A DNA stretch of 64,000 nt, taken from DATBGO01 sp963840095. GTDB lineage: Bacteria > Actinomycetota > Actinomycetes > Streptosporangiales > Streptosporangiaceae. The notes below the pieces were generated by a model. That model saw nothing but the letters and a program-made list of their open reading frames with translations. It was not told where the DNA came from and searched no databases. A program made the translations under genes and the position numbers. This document shows positions 49,693-58,661 of the stretch, piece after piece. How positions within the stretch are numbered: the stretch's first letter is position 1; each line of letters opens with the position of its first letter. The stretch is from assembly GCA_963840095.1 (NCBI GenBank), contig CAWIXN010000005.1, positions 434,001 to 498,000 of the forward strand, written 5' to 3'.

Positions 49693-50544
49693 TCAGCGCA
49701 GCACCTTCCGCCGGTACAGGCCCACGGCGATGGGCGCGAATATCGCGATCAGGCCCGCCGACCACACCAGCACGGCCAGCTCGGGATGCTGCATCGGCCA
49801 GTCCGGTACCGCAGCGCCCGGGTTGGGGCCGCCGAATAGCGCCCGGCAGGAGGTTGCGATCGCGCTCATCGGGTTCCAGTTGGCCACCGCCTGCAGCCAG
49901 CCCGGCATGCCCTGGGTGGGCACGAAGGCATTGGAGACGAAACTCAGCGGCAGGAAGATGATGAAGCCCATGGCCTGCGCCGCCTCGGGACTGCGCAGCA
50001 GCATCCCGGCGCACGCCCCGGCCCAGGTCATCGCGTAGGCAAAGAGCAGGGACAGGCCGATGGCGGCCAGCGCGTCCGCCATCCCGTTCTGGGCCCGCCA
50101 GCCGATGGCCAGCCCGGTGGCGGTCAGCACCACGATGCCGAGCACCTGGGTGATGAGGTCCGCCAGGGTCCGGCCGGCGAGGACCGCCGAGCGGGCGATC
50201 GGCAGCGACCGGAACCGGTCGATCAGCCCGGCCGACATGTCGGTGGTGAGGCCCACCGCCGTGCCCGGCGCACTGCCTGCCATGGCCATCCCGAACATGC
50301 CGCTCACCAGGTACTGGTGGTAGCCGCCGCCGCCCGGCAGGTGGATCGCTGAGCCGAAGACGTAGGCAAAGAGCAGCACGAAGATCACCGGCTGGATCGT
50401 GACATCGCTGAGCTGCTCGGGCTCGCGGGCGATCCGGGCCACGCTGCGCCGGGTCAGCACCCAGGTGTCCTTGATCGCCCAGAGGACGCGGCTCCCCGGC
50501 TGGCCAATGGCCGGGCGTGCCGCGACGGTCGCGGTAGTCATCAC
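49693..50544 (-). CDS. drrB: DrrB-type ABC-2 permease
   Basis: 283 aa with six predicted membrane helices. RSVARIAREPEQLSDVTIQP, VFVLLFAYVFGSAI and PLSFVSNAFVPTQGMPGWLQ are typical of daunorubicin-resistance-type ABC-2 permeases. It overlaps drrA by 4 bp. It exports hydrophobic drugs or lipids together with the ATPase. The substrate is not inferable. Confidence 0.9.
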   Translation of the reverse strand: MMTTATVAARPAIGQPGSRVLWAIKDTWVLTRRSVARIAREPEQLSDVTIQPVIFVLLFAYVFGSAIHLPGGGGYHQYLVSGMFGMAMAGSAPGTAVGLTTDMSAGLIDRFRSLPIARSAVLAGRTLADLITQVLGIVVLTATGLAIGWRAQNGMADALAAIGLSLLFAYAMTWAGACAGMLLRSPEAAQAMGFIIFLPLSFVSNAFVPTQGMPGWLQAVANWNPMSAIATSCRALFGGPNPGAAVPDWPMQHPELAVLVWSAGLIAIFAPIAVGLYRRKVLR

Positions 50545-51515
50545 TCCTCGCTTTCTGCCGTGGTGGCGGCGTTGTCGGCCGCGTGGCCGGTAACGGTCAT
50601 GAAGACGTCATCCAGCGACGGATGCCGGATGACCAGGTCGTCCAGCAGCACCCCGGCGGCGTCGAGGTCCCTGACGATCGCGGGCAGGCGCCGGGCTGCC
50701 GTCGCGACCGGCGCCTCGGCGGTGCGCGCGCCCCGATCGGCCTGCACTGGCGCATCCGCGTGACGGGCCAGGGCCACGCAGGCCGCCTCAAGGTCGGACT
50801 CGGGCGCGACGGTCAGTCGCACGCGCTCCCCGCCGATCTTGGCTTTGAGCTGGGAAGCGGTGCCGTCAGCGATCACGCGGCCGTGATCCACCACGGCGAT
50901 CCGGTCGGCGAGCTGATCGGCCTCGTCCAGGTGCTGGGTGGTCAGCAGCACCGTGGTGCCGCCGGCCGCTAGCCCGCGGACGATGTCCCAGGTCACCAGT
51001 CGGCTGCGCGGGTCAAGCCCGGTAGTCGGCTCGTCCAGGAACAGCACCTCGGGCTCGGCTACCAGGCTCGCGGCCAGGTCCAGGCGGCGCCGCATGCCGC
51101 CGGAGTAGGTCTTCACGCCGCGGTCGGCGGCATCGGCGAGATCAAAGCGGTCCAGCAGCTCGCCCGCCCGTGCCCTGGCCTGCCGCCCGGACAGCCGGCC
51201 CAGCTGGCCGATCATGACCAGGTTGGCCCGCCCGGTCAGCGACTCGTCCAGCGCCGCGTACTGGCCGGTCAAGCCGATCCGGCGGCGTACCTGGTTGCCC
51301 TCGGTCACGACATCATGGCCGAGCACCCTGGCGGAGCCGTGGTCCGGACGCAGCAGCGTGGTCAGCACCCGCACGGTGGTGGTCTTGCCGGCGCCGTTGG
51401 GACCCAGCATGCCGAGGATCTCTCCCGCCTGGACCTGGAGGTCCAGGCCGTCCAGCGCGCGGGTCTGGCCGTAGCTCTTGGCGAGCCCGGCGGCATCGAT
51501 GGTCAGCGTGCTCAT
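50541..51515 (-). CDS. drrA: DrrA-type ABC transporter ATPase
   Basis: 324 aa. Walker A is GPNGAGKTTTVRVLTTLL, the signature is KTYSGGMRRRLDLAASLV, Walker B is VLFLDEPTTGLDPRSRL, and the H-loop is LLTTQHLDEADQLADRI. The family-specific C-terminal domain (about 230-320) includes LDDLVIRHPSLDDVFMTVTG. Three in-frame starts lie together (51521, 51518, 51515); I chose the ATG at 51515 with AAGG upstream. The promoter region has stacked GTAC palindromes and a divergent TetR gene. Confidence 0.92.
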   Translation of the reverse strand: MSTLTIDAAGLAKSYGQTRALDGLDLQVQAGEILGMLGPNGAGKTTTVRVLTTLLRPDHGSARVLGHDVVTEGNQVRRRIGLTGQYAALDESLTGRANLVMIGQLGRLSGRQARARAGELLDRFDLADAADRGVKTYSGGMRRRLDLAASLVAEPEVLFLDEPTTGLDPRSRLVTWDIVRGLAAGGTTVLLTTQHLDEADQLADRIAVVDHGRVIADGTASQLKAKIGGERVRLTVAPESDLEAACVALARHADAPVQADRGARTAEAPVATAARRLPAIVRDLDAAGVLLDDLVIRHPSLDDVFMTVTGHAADNAATTAESEE

Positions 51516-51526
51516 CATCACCTTGT

Positions 51527-51568
51527 TAGTACGGCGTACTATTACTCGTACGAGGTACTATATAGTAC
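51527..51568. promoter_or_regulatory. Three adjacent GTAC palindromes (drrAB/TetR operator)
   Basis: TAGTACGGCGTACTA (51527-51541), CTCGTACGAG (51545-51554) and GTACTATATAGTAC (51555-51568) are each perfect palindromes, followed by another TAGTACGAG. Such clustering is expected for a TetR-family repressor binding several times. It covers the region upstream of drrA. Confidence 0.75.
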
Positions 51569-51683
51569 ATAGTACGAGAGTCAAGCTGATATCTTGCGGG
51601 CGTGACCAGATGCCGAGCTGCTGGCCGGGAAAAGGGGCCGACGGCGACGGCCGCGGGCGGGCTCGCGGGCGGAGGGAGGCCAG

Positions 51684-52661
51684 GTGGGTAGCGAGGGGAC
51701 GCGGCGAGCCGGCGGCCAGCCAGAGTCGCGGTCCGGCCGCGGCCCGGCGGCCCCGGCCGGCCGGGGCGATCGCAGCGGCCAGCCAGGCGCGCCCCCGGAT
51801 GCGCTGCGCGCTGCGGCACCGGACATCGCCGACTTGTGGACGCCCTTCAGCCTTGGACCTGGCCAGCCCGCGTCCCGGCAGAGCCGGTCCGGTCAGCGCC
51901 GCCACGAGCAGCTGCAGCGAGCCGCTGGCCGCGAGTCTGGCCGCGGGCGGCCCCGTCCGCGGCCGGCGCTGTCCAAGCTGGAGATCGTGGACGCGGCCAT
52001 CGCCGTTGCCGACGCCGAGGGCGCCGATGCGGTCACTATGCGCCGCGTCGCCCAGATACAGAGCGCCGGGGTCATGTCGCTGTACTGGCACGTCGCCAAC
52101 AAGGAGCACCTGCTGGATCTGATGATCGACACCGTAACGGGCGAGATCGAGGTGCCGGAGCCGACCGGGGACTGGCGCGCCGACCTTCGCGCGCATGCGC
52201 TCAGCCAGCGCGCCATGCTGCGACGGCACCCGTGGGTGACGGAATTCATCGGCGGCCTGCCGCCGCTCGGCCCGGCAACCGCGGTGTACCTGGAGCGCTC
52301 CCTCGCCCTGCTGGACGGCCTCGGCACCGACGTGGCCACCATCATGAATATCCTGACCACCGTCGCCACCTACGTGCTCGGCTCCGCTCTGCGCGAAGCC
52401 AGGGAGGCACTGACCAGCCGCAACGACGAGGAACTCGGCTTCAGCGAGGAGGAGATCGCCAACTGGATGGCTGAGCGCCGGGAGCGGCTCGTCGCGTCCG
52501 GCCGGTTCCCGCACTTCGTGCGGTTGATCGACGACGGAGTCGACCCGGACGCGGCGCAGACAAGGGACGAGCGGTTCGAGTTCGGCCTCGACAGCCTGAT
52601 CGACGGCATCGCAGCCCGGATCGGCGGCCCCCCGCACCCGCCGGCTCCCGGGTCCCGCTAG
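51684..52661 (+). CDS. TetR-family regulator of drrAB
   Basis: 325 aa if the GTG at 51684 is used. The first ~95 residues are Arg/Gly/Pro-rich and poorly structured. The helix-turn-helix starts near 97: LSKLEIVDAAIAVADAEGAD, then MRRVAQIQSAGVMSLYWHVA with NKEHLLDLMID. The C-terminal domain (TetR_C of the TetR/ActII-like class) spans about 160-310. A later start near 51950 would give a normal ~230-aa protein. GTAC palindromes lie upstream, and divergence from drrAB makes it their repressor. Confidence 0.82.
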   Translation: MGSEGTRRAGGQPESRSGRGPAAPAGRGDRSGQPGAPPDALRAAAPDIADLWTPFSLGPGQPASRQSRSGQRRHEQLQRAAGRESGRGRPRPRPALSKLEIVDAAIAVADAEGADAVTMRRVAQIQSAGVMSLYWHVANKEHLLDLMIDTVTGEIEVPEPTGDWRADLRAHALSQRAMLRRHPWVTEFIGGLPPLGPATAVYLERSLALLDGLGTDVATIMNILTTVATYVLGSALREAREALTSRNDEELGFSEEEIANWMAERRERLVASGRFPHFVRLIDDGVDPDAAQTRDERFEFGLDSLIDGIAARIGGPPHPPAPGSR

Positions 52662-52781
52662 TGCACCGGCCGGGCCAGCAGTCTGCTGGCTGCCTTCCCG
52701 CCTGACGCACTCTCCGCTTAGGGTTCATCGGAAAAGTCGTCGCGCTCATGAAAACCGGGCCGGGTGCCGGGGCCCGGCCGC

Positions 52782-52821
52782 AGTCAGCCCAGCCCGGAGA
52801 TAGTCAGCCCAGCCCGGAGAT
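52782..52821. repeat. 20-bp tandem duplication at a gene end
   Basis: AGTCAGCCCAGCCCGGAGAT occurs twice in direct succession (52782-52801, 52802-52821). The second copy contains the last codons and stop of the epoxide-hydrolase-like gene. The first repeats them just beyond the stop. Confidence 0.92.
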
Positions 52822-53781
52822 GAAGCCGATCATCGCGCGACTGACCTGGTCGGGGCGTTCCTGCTGGGTCCAGTGACCGCACCCGGGGAGCAGCACGGGC
52901 TCGGCGAGCCGCGGCGCGGCATCGCGCAGCCTGGGCAGCAGCTCCCCTGCCCCGGGGAAGCTGATCACCAGGTCGCGGTCGCCCGCCACGTAAAGGGCAG
53001 GGACCGTCACCGGCGCGTGGTGCCATGCGGCCGTGAGCTCCCAGTTGCGGTCCAGGTTGCGATACCAGTTCAGCGGCCCGGTAAATCCGGCGCCGTCGGC
53101 ATACTCCGCCGCGTAGGTGTCGATGTCGGCGCTGGTCAGCCAGGAGGGCAGGGCCACTGGATCGACGCAGATGTCGAGAAACCCGCCACCCGGCGGCACG
53201 ACAGGCAGGCCGCCTGGCCCCTCCCCGGACGCGCTGAACAGCAGCTTGCGGAACGTGAGCCGCGGGTCGGCGCTCAGCTCGGCGTCTGCGACTCCGGGCT
53301 GCTGAAAGTAGACCATATAGAAGCCATCGCCGATCCCCGCGCGCATCACGGCGATCGGGGGGCTGCTGCCCCGGGGCCGGTAAGGGACGCTCAGCCCGAT
53401 CACGCCGCGCACCCGGTCGGGCCGCAGCAGCGCCGCTTGCCAGGCCACCGGCGCGCCCCAGTCGTGGCCGGCCACGATAGCGTCCCGCGCTCCTAGCGCG
53501 TCCATGAGCGCGATAACGTCGCCGGTCAGGTGCAGGATCGTGTACTGGTCCACCGCATCGGGCGCCTCCGTCCGGCAGTACCCGCGCTGGTCAGGAGCGA
53601 CCGCATGGAAGCCGGCGTCGGCCAGGGCGGTCAGCTGATGCCGCCAGGAGTACCAGCTTTCAGGGAAGCCGTGTAGCAGGAGCACGAGCGGCCCGGCACC
53701 CGCCTCGGCGATATGCATCCGCAGTCCGCGCGCATCTATGTAACGATGGGTGATCCCGGTGCTGGCCGACTGCGAGTCCAT
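52804..53781 (-). CDS. Epoxide hydrolase-like alpha/beta hydrolase
   Basis: 325 aa. The oxyanion-hole motif is LLHGFPESWYSWRHQL, the nucleophile Asp is in AGHDWGAPVAW, and the late catalytic His is in LLPGCGHWTQQERPD. The Asp nucleophile with HGFPESW fits epoxide hydrolase or haloalkane dehalogenase; HGFP and cap-region tyrosines (NWYRNLDRNWE) favour an epoxide hydrolase. ATG 53781 has TATTGT 6 nt upstream on the complement, so it is probably leaderless. Confidence 0.88.
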   Translation of the reverse strand: MDSQSASTGITHRYIDARGLRMHIAEAGAGPLVLLLHGFPESWYSWRHQLTALADAGFHAVAPDQRGYCRTEAPDAVDQYTILHLTGDVIALMDALGARDAIVAGHDWGAPVAWQAALLRPDRVRGVIGLSVPYRPRGSSPPIAVMRAGIGDGFYMVYFQQPGVADAELSADPRLTFRKLLFSASGEGPGGLPVVPPGGGFLDICVDPVALPSWLTSADIDTYAAEYADGAGFTGPLNWYRNLDRNWELTAAWHHAPVTVPALYVAGDRDLVISFPGAGELLPRLRDAAPRLAEPVLLPGCGHWTQQERPDQVSRAMIGFISGLG

Positions 53782-53977
53782 AGCGGGACAATAGCGCGCT
53801 CTGCTCCTGGCGCTCGCGGTGCCGCGGCGACGTGCGCGGCCGCCCGGACCTGGCCGCCGTCACCTGGCCGCCGGGGACAAAGAGGCCGCGGGAAGATGTC
53901 TTTGTAGCGATTGCAGGTACATAAGATGCTAGGACGGTCCATGCTGTACTGGAGAATATTGTCGGCATGAGGGGGGC

Positions 53978-54484
53978 TTGTTGGGCCGCAGGCTGCTTCG
54001 GCTGGAGATCCCGGTCTTCCCGGAGCGAAAGATGTTCCGGGTGCACGATCCGGCCGCTGATCCGGACGCGCCCGGTGGTCCGCTGCCTCCAGCCGACGCG
54101 CTCATCACCGCCAGCCGCGACCAGATGCTCGTGGCCTGTGCTCAGGAGCATGTCGGCGTGCAGCTCACCATCGAGGAATGGGAAGACGCCCCGGCCCCGT
54201 TCAGCGACGGCTACGAGGACGAGGCGAAGTGCGTCCTCTACCTGCGCGGTCACCTCAGCGTGGCGGACATGGCCGCCGGGCGCGCGCTCCGCAGCCTGCG
54301 CCTGGTGGGCGGCGTCGGTGACTACGGCGTCCGGGTGTACACCCGTAACCGCAAGGAGGCCGTCCGGCGCTACGCAGCCCTGTTCGAGCTCAACGCCGAC
54401 CCGCTCGGCGATGAATTCCAGCAGGCGAGAAGACGGCTCGAGGGGCTGGAGCAGTACCTGATCCAGCTCTGGCGGGAGTCCTGA
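53978..54484 (+). CDS. Conserved protein of unknown function
   Basis: 168 aa, starting at tandem TTG codons (53978/53981). Acidic-basic globular sequence includes GYEDEAKCVLYLRGHLSVAD and VGDYGVRVYTRNRKEAVRRY, then a helical end LEGLEQYLIQLWRE. I know no domain. The beta-then-helix pattern suggests a small alpha/beta protein. The start is uncertain; no good Shine-Dalgarno is seen beyond GGGGGG. Confidence 0.65.
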   Translation: MLGRRLLRLEIPVFPERKMFRVHDPAADPDAPGGPLPPADALITASRDQMLVACAQEHVGVQLTIEEWEDAPAPFSDGYEDEAKCVLYLRGHLSVADMAAGRALRSLRLVGGVGDYGVRVYTRNRKEAVRRYAALFELNADPLGDEFQQARRRLEGLEQYLIQLWRES

Positions 54485-54510
54485 GCCTGAACCTTCCGTT
54501 GCCTCCGGGG

Positions 54511-54843
54511 CTACGGTGCCCGGCTGCCCGAGTGGTCGGTGACGCTGCTGTGCCCAGTCGGCGTTACCTGCTTGCTCGCTGCGGGAGATGCGGTGGACCG
54601 GCCGGGCATGTGCCGTATCGTGCTGGCCCGCAGCGGGCCGAGCGCATACACGAGCACCGAGACGACCGCTATCGCGACCAGCACCGCGCTGGCCGCGGCG
54701 AGCCGGATCCGCGGCGACCGCAGCAGGGCGGCCAGGCCCGGATGGCCGAACGAGCGCAGCCTCGACGCGAGCAGCGGATCGTCATTGGCGAGCTTGCGCT
54801 CCATCTCATCGAGCACGCGCTGCTCGTCCATGGACAGCGCCAT
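54511..54843 (-). CDS. DUF3040 membrane protein
   Basis: 110 aa. MALSMDEQRVLDEMERKLAN followed by DPLLASRLR is the DUF3040 signature. One membrane segment (about 47-68: AAASAVLVAIAVVSVLVYAL) and a Ser/Thr-rich tail follow. ATG 54843 has GGAGG six bases upstream. The function is unknown; the family is restricted to actinobacteria. Confidence 0.9.
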   Translation of the reverse strand: MALSMDEQRVLDEMERKLANDDPLLASRLRSFGHPGLAALLRSPRIRLAAASAVLVAIAVVSVLVYALGPLRASTIRHMPGRSTASPAASKQVTPTGHSSVTDHSGSRAP

Positions 54844-55060
54844 GACGCACCTCCGGGCCACCTCTGCCACCACCGCTGAGCGCATGCGTGGGGACTGATT
54901 CTTACTATCCCCCGCAGCGAGATTTTTTACCCGTGCTTTGCGGCCCTGTTGCGGACGAGCTGCCGGCGAGATGCGGCCCGGCCGTCCCGGCTGCCGCCAA
55001 GTTCCCTCAAAGTCGAATAGGTATTTGATTCTCTCGAACTGGTATTCTAAGCTGCTGTGC

Positions 55061-56206
55061 ATGCGATGGGACAGCCTACGGCTTGAGCGCGACAACGCGG
55101 GCCCGGCGGGCACCGCGGGACGATCGCCGGCGGGCGCTCCAGCCGAGCCGCTGGCACTCTTCGGCGCCGGCGCGGTGACCAGGACGTTCGAGACTCCCGG
55201 CTTCCGGGGCATCACGTTCTACGAGGTGCAGGCACGATCCATCATCAACCGGGTGCCTCCTGCGTCGAGGATGGCGTTCCAGTGGACCATCAACCCTTAC
55301 CGGGGGTGCAGCCACGGCTGCGCCTACTGCTTTGCCCGCAACACCCACACCTACCTTGACCTGGACGCCGGTCTCGACTTCAACTCGAAGATCATCGTTA
55401 AGGTCAACGCGCCCGAGCTTGCCCGGCGTGAGCTGGCCAGCAGGCGGTGGCCGGGCGAGCACGTCGCGATGGGCACGAACGTGGACTGCTATCAGCGGGC
55501 CGAGGGCCGCTACCGGCTGATGCCCGGCATCATCAGTGCCCTGCGGGATGCGGGCAACCCGTTCTCCATCCTCACCAAGGGCACCCTGATCCTGCGTGAC
55601 ATCGACTTGCTGGCGGATGCCGCGCAGGTCACCGACGTCGGGCTCAACGTGTCGGTGGGATTTGTCGACAAGGAGCTTTCCCGCCGTGTCGAGCCAGGCA
55701 CGCCCAGCCCGCAGCGGCGGCTCGGGGTATGCGCCGCGCTGACCGCGCGTGGCCTGCGGTGCGGCGTGCTCATGGGCCCGGTGCTGCCGTTCCTGTCCGA
55801 TTCGCCGGCTCAGCTCAAGGCGACCGTCGAGCAGATCGCGCAGGCCGGCGCGAGCCACGTCAGCCCGATCGTCCTGCACCTGCGGCCCGGCGCCAGGGAG
55901 TGGTACATGGCCTGGCTGCGCGAGCATCACCCTGGCCTCGTCGGCTCCTATCAGTCCCTCTACTCCGGCGGTGCGTACGCGCCGAAGGCCTATCAGCGGC
56001 GGATAGCCGATCAGGTCAGGGACCTGGCGGCCGCCAGCGGCGTCGGCCGGGCGAGCCCGGCACGGGCCCGCAGGGCCGGGCCGCAGCGGCAGCAGGCCCG
56101 CGGCTCCGGCGGGCCGCCGCAGGCGCACGATCCGGGCGCGAGCCCGGCGGCGCGGTCGGCCGCTCCGGCGGCGCGGTCGGCCGCCGTTCAGCTCTCGCTG
56201 CTATGA
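55061..56206 (+). CDS. Rv2578c-family radical SAM protein
   Basis: 381 aa. The cluster motif is GCSHGCAYCFAR (C83, C87, C90), followed by KVNAPELARRELASRRW, AMGTNVDCYQRAEGRYRLMP and LTKGTLILRDIDLL. This matches the SPL-like group represented by mycobacterial Rv2578c, whose substrate is unknown. Relatives in the spore-photoproduct-lyase group act on nucleic acids. The N-terminal ~40 residues (RWDSLRLER) are conserved. The C-terminal 45 residues are low-complexity with repeated AARSAAP. I set the start at ATG 55061. Confidence 0.88.
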   Translation: MRWDSLRLERDNAGPAGTAGRSPAGAPAEPLALFGAGAVTRTFETPGFRGITFYEVQARSIINRVPPASRMAFQWTINPYRGCSHGCAYCFARNTHTYLDLDAGLDFNSKIIVKVNAPELARRELASRRWPGEHVAMGTNVDCYQRAEGRYRLMPGIISALRDAGNPFSILTKGTLILRDIDLLADAAQVTDVGLNVSVGFVDKELSRRVEPGTPSPQRRLGVCAALTARGLRCGVLMGPVLPFLSDSPAQLKATVEQIAQAGASHVSPIVLHLRPGAREWYMAWLREHHPGLVGSYQSLYSGGAYAPKAYQRRIADQVRDLAAASGVGRASPARARRAGPQRQQARGSGGPPQAHDPGASPAARSAAPAARSAAVQLSLL

Positions 56207-56646
56207 CCCCCCGCGAATACCGGCAGGCCTGCCGCCTGCCAGGCCCGGAAGCCGCCCGCAAGGTCGGTGGCGTTCCCGAGCCCGAGATCCTGGAGTGCGG
56301 CCGCCGCGAGGCTGGACGTGTAGCCCTCCGAGCACACCACGATTACCCGCAGGTCGTAACTGGCCTGCGGGAGCCGGGCGTCGCAGGCCGGATCGAACCG
56401 CCATTCGAGCACGTTGCGCTCGACCAGCAGGGCGCCCGGTATCTCGCCTTCCGCGGCGCGCTGCGCCTCGGGGCGGATGTCGACGAGCAGCGCGCCGTCC
56501 CGGGCAGCTGACGACGCCTGATGCGGCCCCAGCCGCTGCAGCCTGCCGCGCGCCTCGGCGAGCAGCTCGTCGACCGTCCGGCTCCCGGCCGGCCGCAGCG
56601 TGCCCGCCGGCTCTGCCGTGCCTGCCGCCGGCTGTGCCGCGCTCAC
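56188..56646 (-). CDS. Rhodanese-domain sulfurtransferase
   Basis: 152 aa. A single rhodanese domain with ALLVDIRPEAQRAAEGEIPG and the active-site loop VVCSEGYTSS (Cys105), then LGNATDLAGGFRAWQAAGLP. It transfers sulfane sulfur to thiol acceptors. It overlaps the cysteine dioxygenase stop by 4 bp (GTGA), so the pair is translationally coupled. The N-terminal 25 residues are Ala/Pro-rich. Confidence 0.92.
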   Translation of the reverse strand: MSAAQPAAGTAEPAGTLRPAGSRTVDELLAEARGRLQRLGPHQASSAARDGALLVDIRPEAQRAAEGEIPGALLVERNVLEWRFDPACDARLPQASYDLRVIVVCSEGYTSSLAAAALQDLGLGNATDLAGGFRAWQAAGLPVFAGGHSSES

Positions 56647-57173
56647 CAGTCTCGTCCCGCTTGTGTCCTGGCCACCTGAACGAGCCCCCCGGAGGTCAGC
56701 TCATACCTGCGCATGGCGGTGAGCGGCGGGGAGTAAGCGTGTACGCTCACGGCCGGCACTTCCGCTGCGTTCGCGACGTCGTGCACATGACGGGGGCCGA
56801 ACGCGCGGAGGCTCCCCGCGGCGAGCGATCTGCTGCGCGCCTGGCTCCGGCCGGGAGCCACGGTGCGCTCGGAGAGCCGGCCGCGCGCGACCGCGAACGC
56901 GCCCGCTGCCTCACCATGATCATGGAAGCCAGTATGCTGCCCGGGCAACCAGCTGAGCAGCCAGATCTCGTAATCGCTCGCCAGTTCCAGCCGGTGATAC
57001 CAGCGCTGTCCGGCATCGAACCGCACCAGGTGGCTCCAGCCAGCCGGCTGGGCGGCCAGGCCGCCGACCAGCCGGGTCAGGCGGTGCTTGCGGTGCGCGA
57101 GCGGCGCCTGGTGCCCTCCGGGGCGCGCCTGGACCTGCACGGATTCCTGAAAGCCAACCCCGGTAAGCGCCAT
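56643..57173 (-). CDS. Cysteine dioxygenase
   Basis: 176 aa cupin-fold iron enzyme oxidising cysteine (or a related thiol such as 3-mercaptopropionate) to the sulfinate. Iron ligands are His84 and His86 in HTGFHDHGEAAGAF and a third His in FGPRHVHDVANAA. The Tyr in VSVHAYSPPLTAMRRYE is the usual second-sphere residue. The missing crosslink Cys is normal for bacterial types. It is followed by and coupled to a rhodanese, suggesting handling of sulfite or persulfide products. The start at 57173 is preceded by an AT-rich region. Confidence 0.9.
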   Translation of the reverse strand: MALTGVGFQESVQVQARPGGHQAPLAHRKHRLTRLVGGLAAQPAGWSHLVRFDAGQRWYHRLELASDYEIWLLSWLPGQHTGFHDHGEAAGAFAVARGRLSERTVAPGRSQARSRSLAAGSLRAFGPRHVHDVANAAEVPAVSVHAYSPPLTAMRRYELTSGGLVQVARTQAGRDW

Positions 57174-57327
57174 CCCATATATCCAATCGAATTAATGGGG
57201 AATAGTTTTAGAGAACGTACCACGCGGGCCCGTCACGTCGCAGGCTGGCGCGGCCCGGCAGGCCCGGCCGATGCGGCGGAGCGCCCCTGCGCCGGAGCGC
57301 ACCGGCAGCGCACGTAAAGTTGCAGCC

Positions 57328-58632
57328 GTGGGAACCCAGCACGATGACGCAGCCCGCAGCGTGCCGGACCGGCTGGTCGTCCGCACCAGCCGGATTCCCG
57401 ATCCAGGTGACCTGCTGGCCCGCCTGCCGGGCCCGGCCGCGCTGGCCTGGATCCGCCGCGGTGACGGGCTGGCCGGATGGGGAGAGGCGGCCCGCATCAC
57501 CCTGCCGGCCGGGGTCGACAGGTTCACTGCCGGCGAGAAATGGCTGCGGGAGCTCTTCGACGGCGCCGAGGTCACCGACGAGCTGATGGTGCCAGGCTCC
57601 GGGCCGGTCGCCTTCGGCAGCTTCACCTTCGATCCTGCCTCTGACGGCTCCGTCCTGGTCGTGCCGCGCATGGTGGTGGGCCGCCGGTCTGGCCAGACCT
57701 GGCTCACTACCATCAGCGATGGCCGCACCGAGCCTGCGGCGCCGCGCCCGGCGGGCGCCCCGGCCCTGGTCCGCTGGCACGACGGGAGCCTGAGCGCTCC
57801 GCAATGGCAGCGGGCCGTGGCGGCCGCGGTGGAAAGGATCAGGGCCGGAGATCTCCGCAAGGTGGTGCTGGCCAGGGACCTGTACGCGGCCGCCTCCGGG
57901 GACATCGACGTTCGCCTGCTGCTGGCCAGGCTGGCCGCCCGGTACCCGGACTGTTATACGTTCTCCTGCGCCGGGCTCGCGGGCGCCACCCCCGAGCTGC
58001 TGGTCAGGCGCGAGGGCCTGGCGGTGAGTTCCCTGGTCCTGGCCGGCACCACACCGCGTGGCGCTACCGCAACTGAGGACGATGCACTCGGCGCTGCCCT
58101 GCTCGGCTCGGCGAAGGACGTGGAGGAGCACGAGTATGCCGTCGCGGATGTACGGGCCGCCCTGGCCCCCCGCTGCCGGGAGCTGGAGATAGACCCGCAG
58201 CCGGTGCTCCTGCGGCTGGCGAACGTGCAGCACCTGGCGAGCCGGGTGCACGGCACGCTGGCCCCCGGGAGCGGCGACGGCCCACGGGCCGGGGCGGCCG
58301 GAACAGCCGGCGAGCGGGCGGCGCCGACCGCGCTGGCCCTCGCGGCCTGCCTGCATCCGACGGCCGCGGTCTGTGGCACGCCAGCCGGGCCGGCCATGGA
58401 CCTGATCAGGGAACTCGAGATGATGGACAGGGGCCGGTACGCCGGCCCGGTCGGCTGGACTGACGCGCAGGGCAACGGCGAGTGGGGCATCGCGCTGCGG
58501 TGCGCCGAGCTTGATGGCCGGCGGGCCCGCCTGTTCGCGGGCTGCGGCATCGTCGCCGACTCCGATCCGGTCGCCGAGCTCGCCGAGGCCCAGTCGAAAT
58601 TCCGGCCGGTGCAGGACGCCCTGGAGGGCTAA
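57328..58632 (+). CDS. menF: Isochorismate synthase
   Basis: Converts chorismate to isochorismate, the first step of menaquinone synthesis. 434 aa. Chorismate-binding motifs are RAGDLRKVVLARDLYAA, CFTFSC-like CYTFSCAGLAGATPELLVRR, LAGTTPRGATATEDD, KDVEEHEYAV, LHPTAAVCGTPAGPAMDLIR and GPVGWTDAQGNGEWGIALRC. GTG 57328 has TAAAGT (57315-57320) 7 nt upstream and no Shine-Dalgarno (leaderless). It is convergent with menD, 29 bp apart. An EntC/salicylate role is possible, but the men neighbours settle it. Confidence 0.93.
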   Translation: MGTQHDDAARSVPDRLVVRTSRIPDPGDLLARLPGPAALAWIRRGDGLAGWGEAARITLPAGVDRFTAGEKWLRELFDGAEVTDELMVPGSGPVAFGSFTFDPASDGSVLVVPRMVVGRRSGQTWLTTISDGRTEPAAPRPAGAPALVRWHDGSLSAPQWQRAVAAAVERIRAGDLRKVVLARDLYAAASGDIDVRLLLARLAARYPDCYTFSCAGLAGATPELLVRREGLAVSSLVLAGTTPRGATATEDDALGAALLGSAKDVEEHEYAVADVRAALAPRCRELEIDPQPVLLRLANVQHLASRVHGTLAPGSGDGPRAGAAGTAGERAAPTALALAACLHPTAAVCGTPAGPAMDLIRELEMMDRGRYAGPVGWTDAQGNGEWGIALRCAELDGRRARLFAGCGIVADSDPVAELAEAQSKFRPVQDALEG

Positions 58633-58661
58633 GCCGCTGCGGCCGGTCCGGGCTCGTCGAG

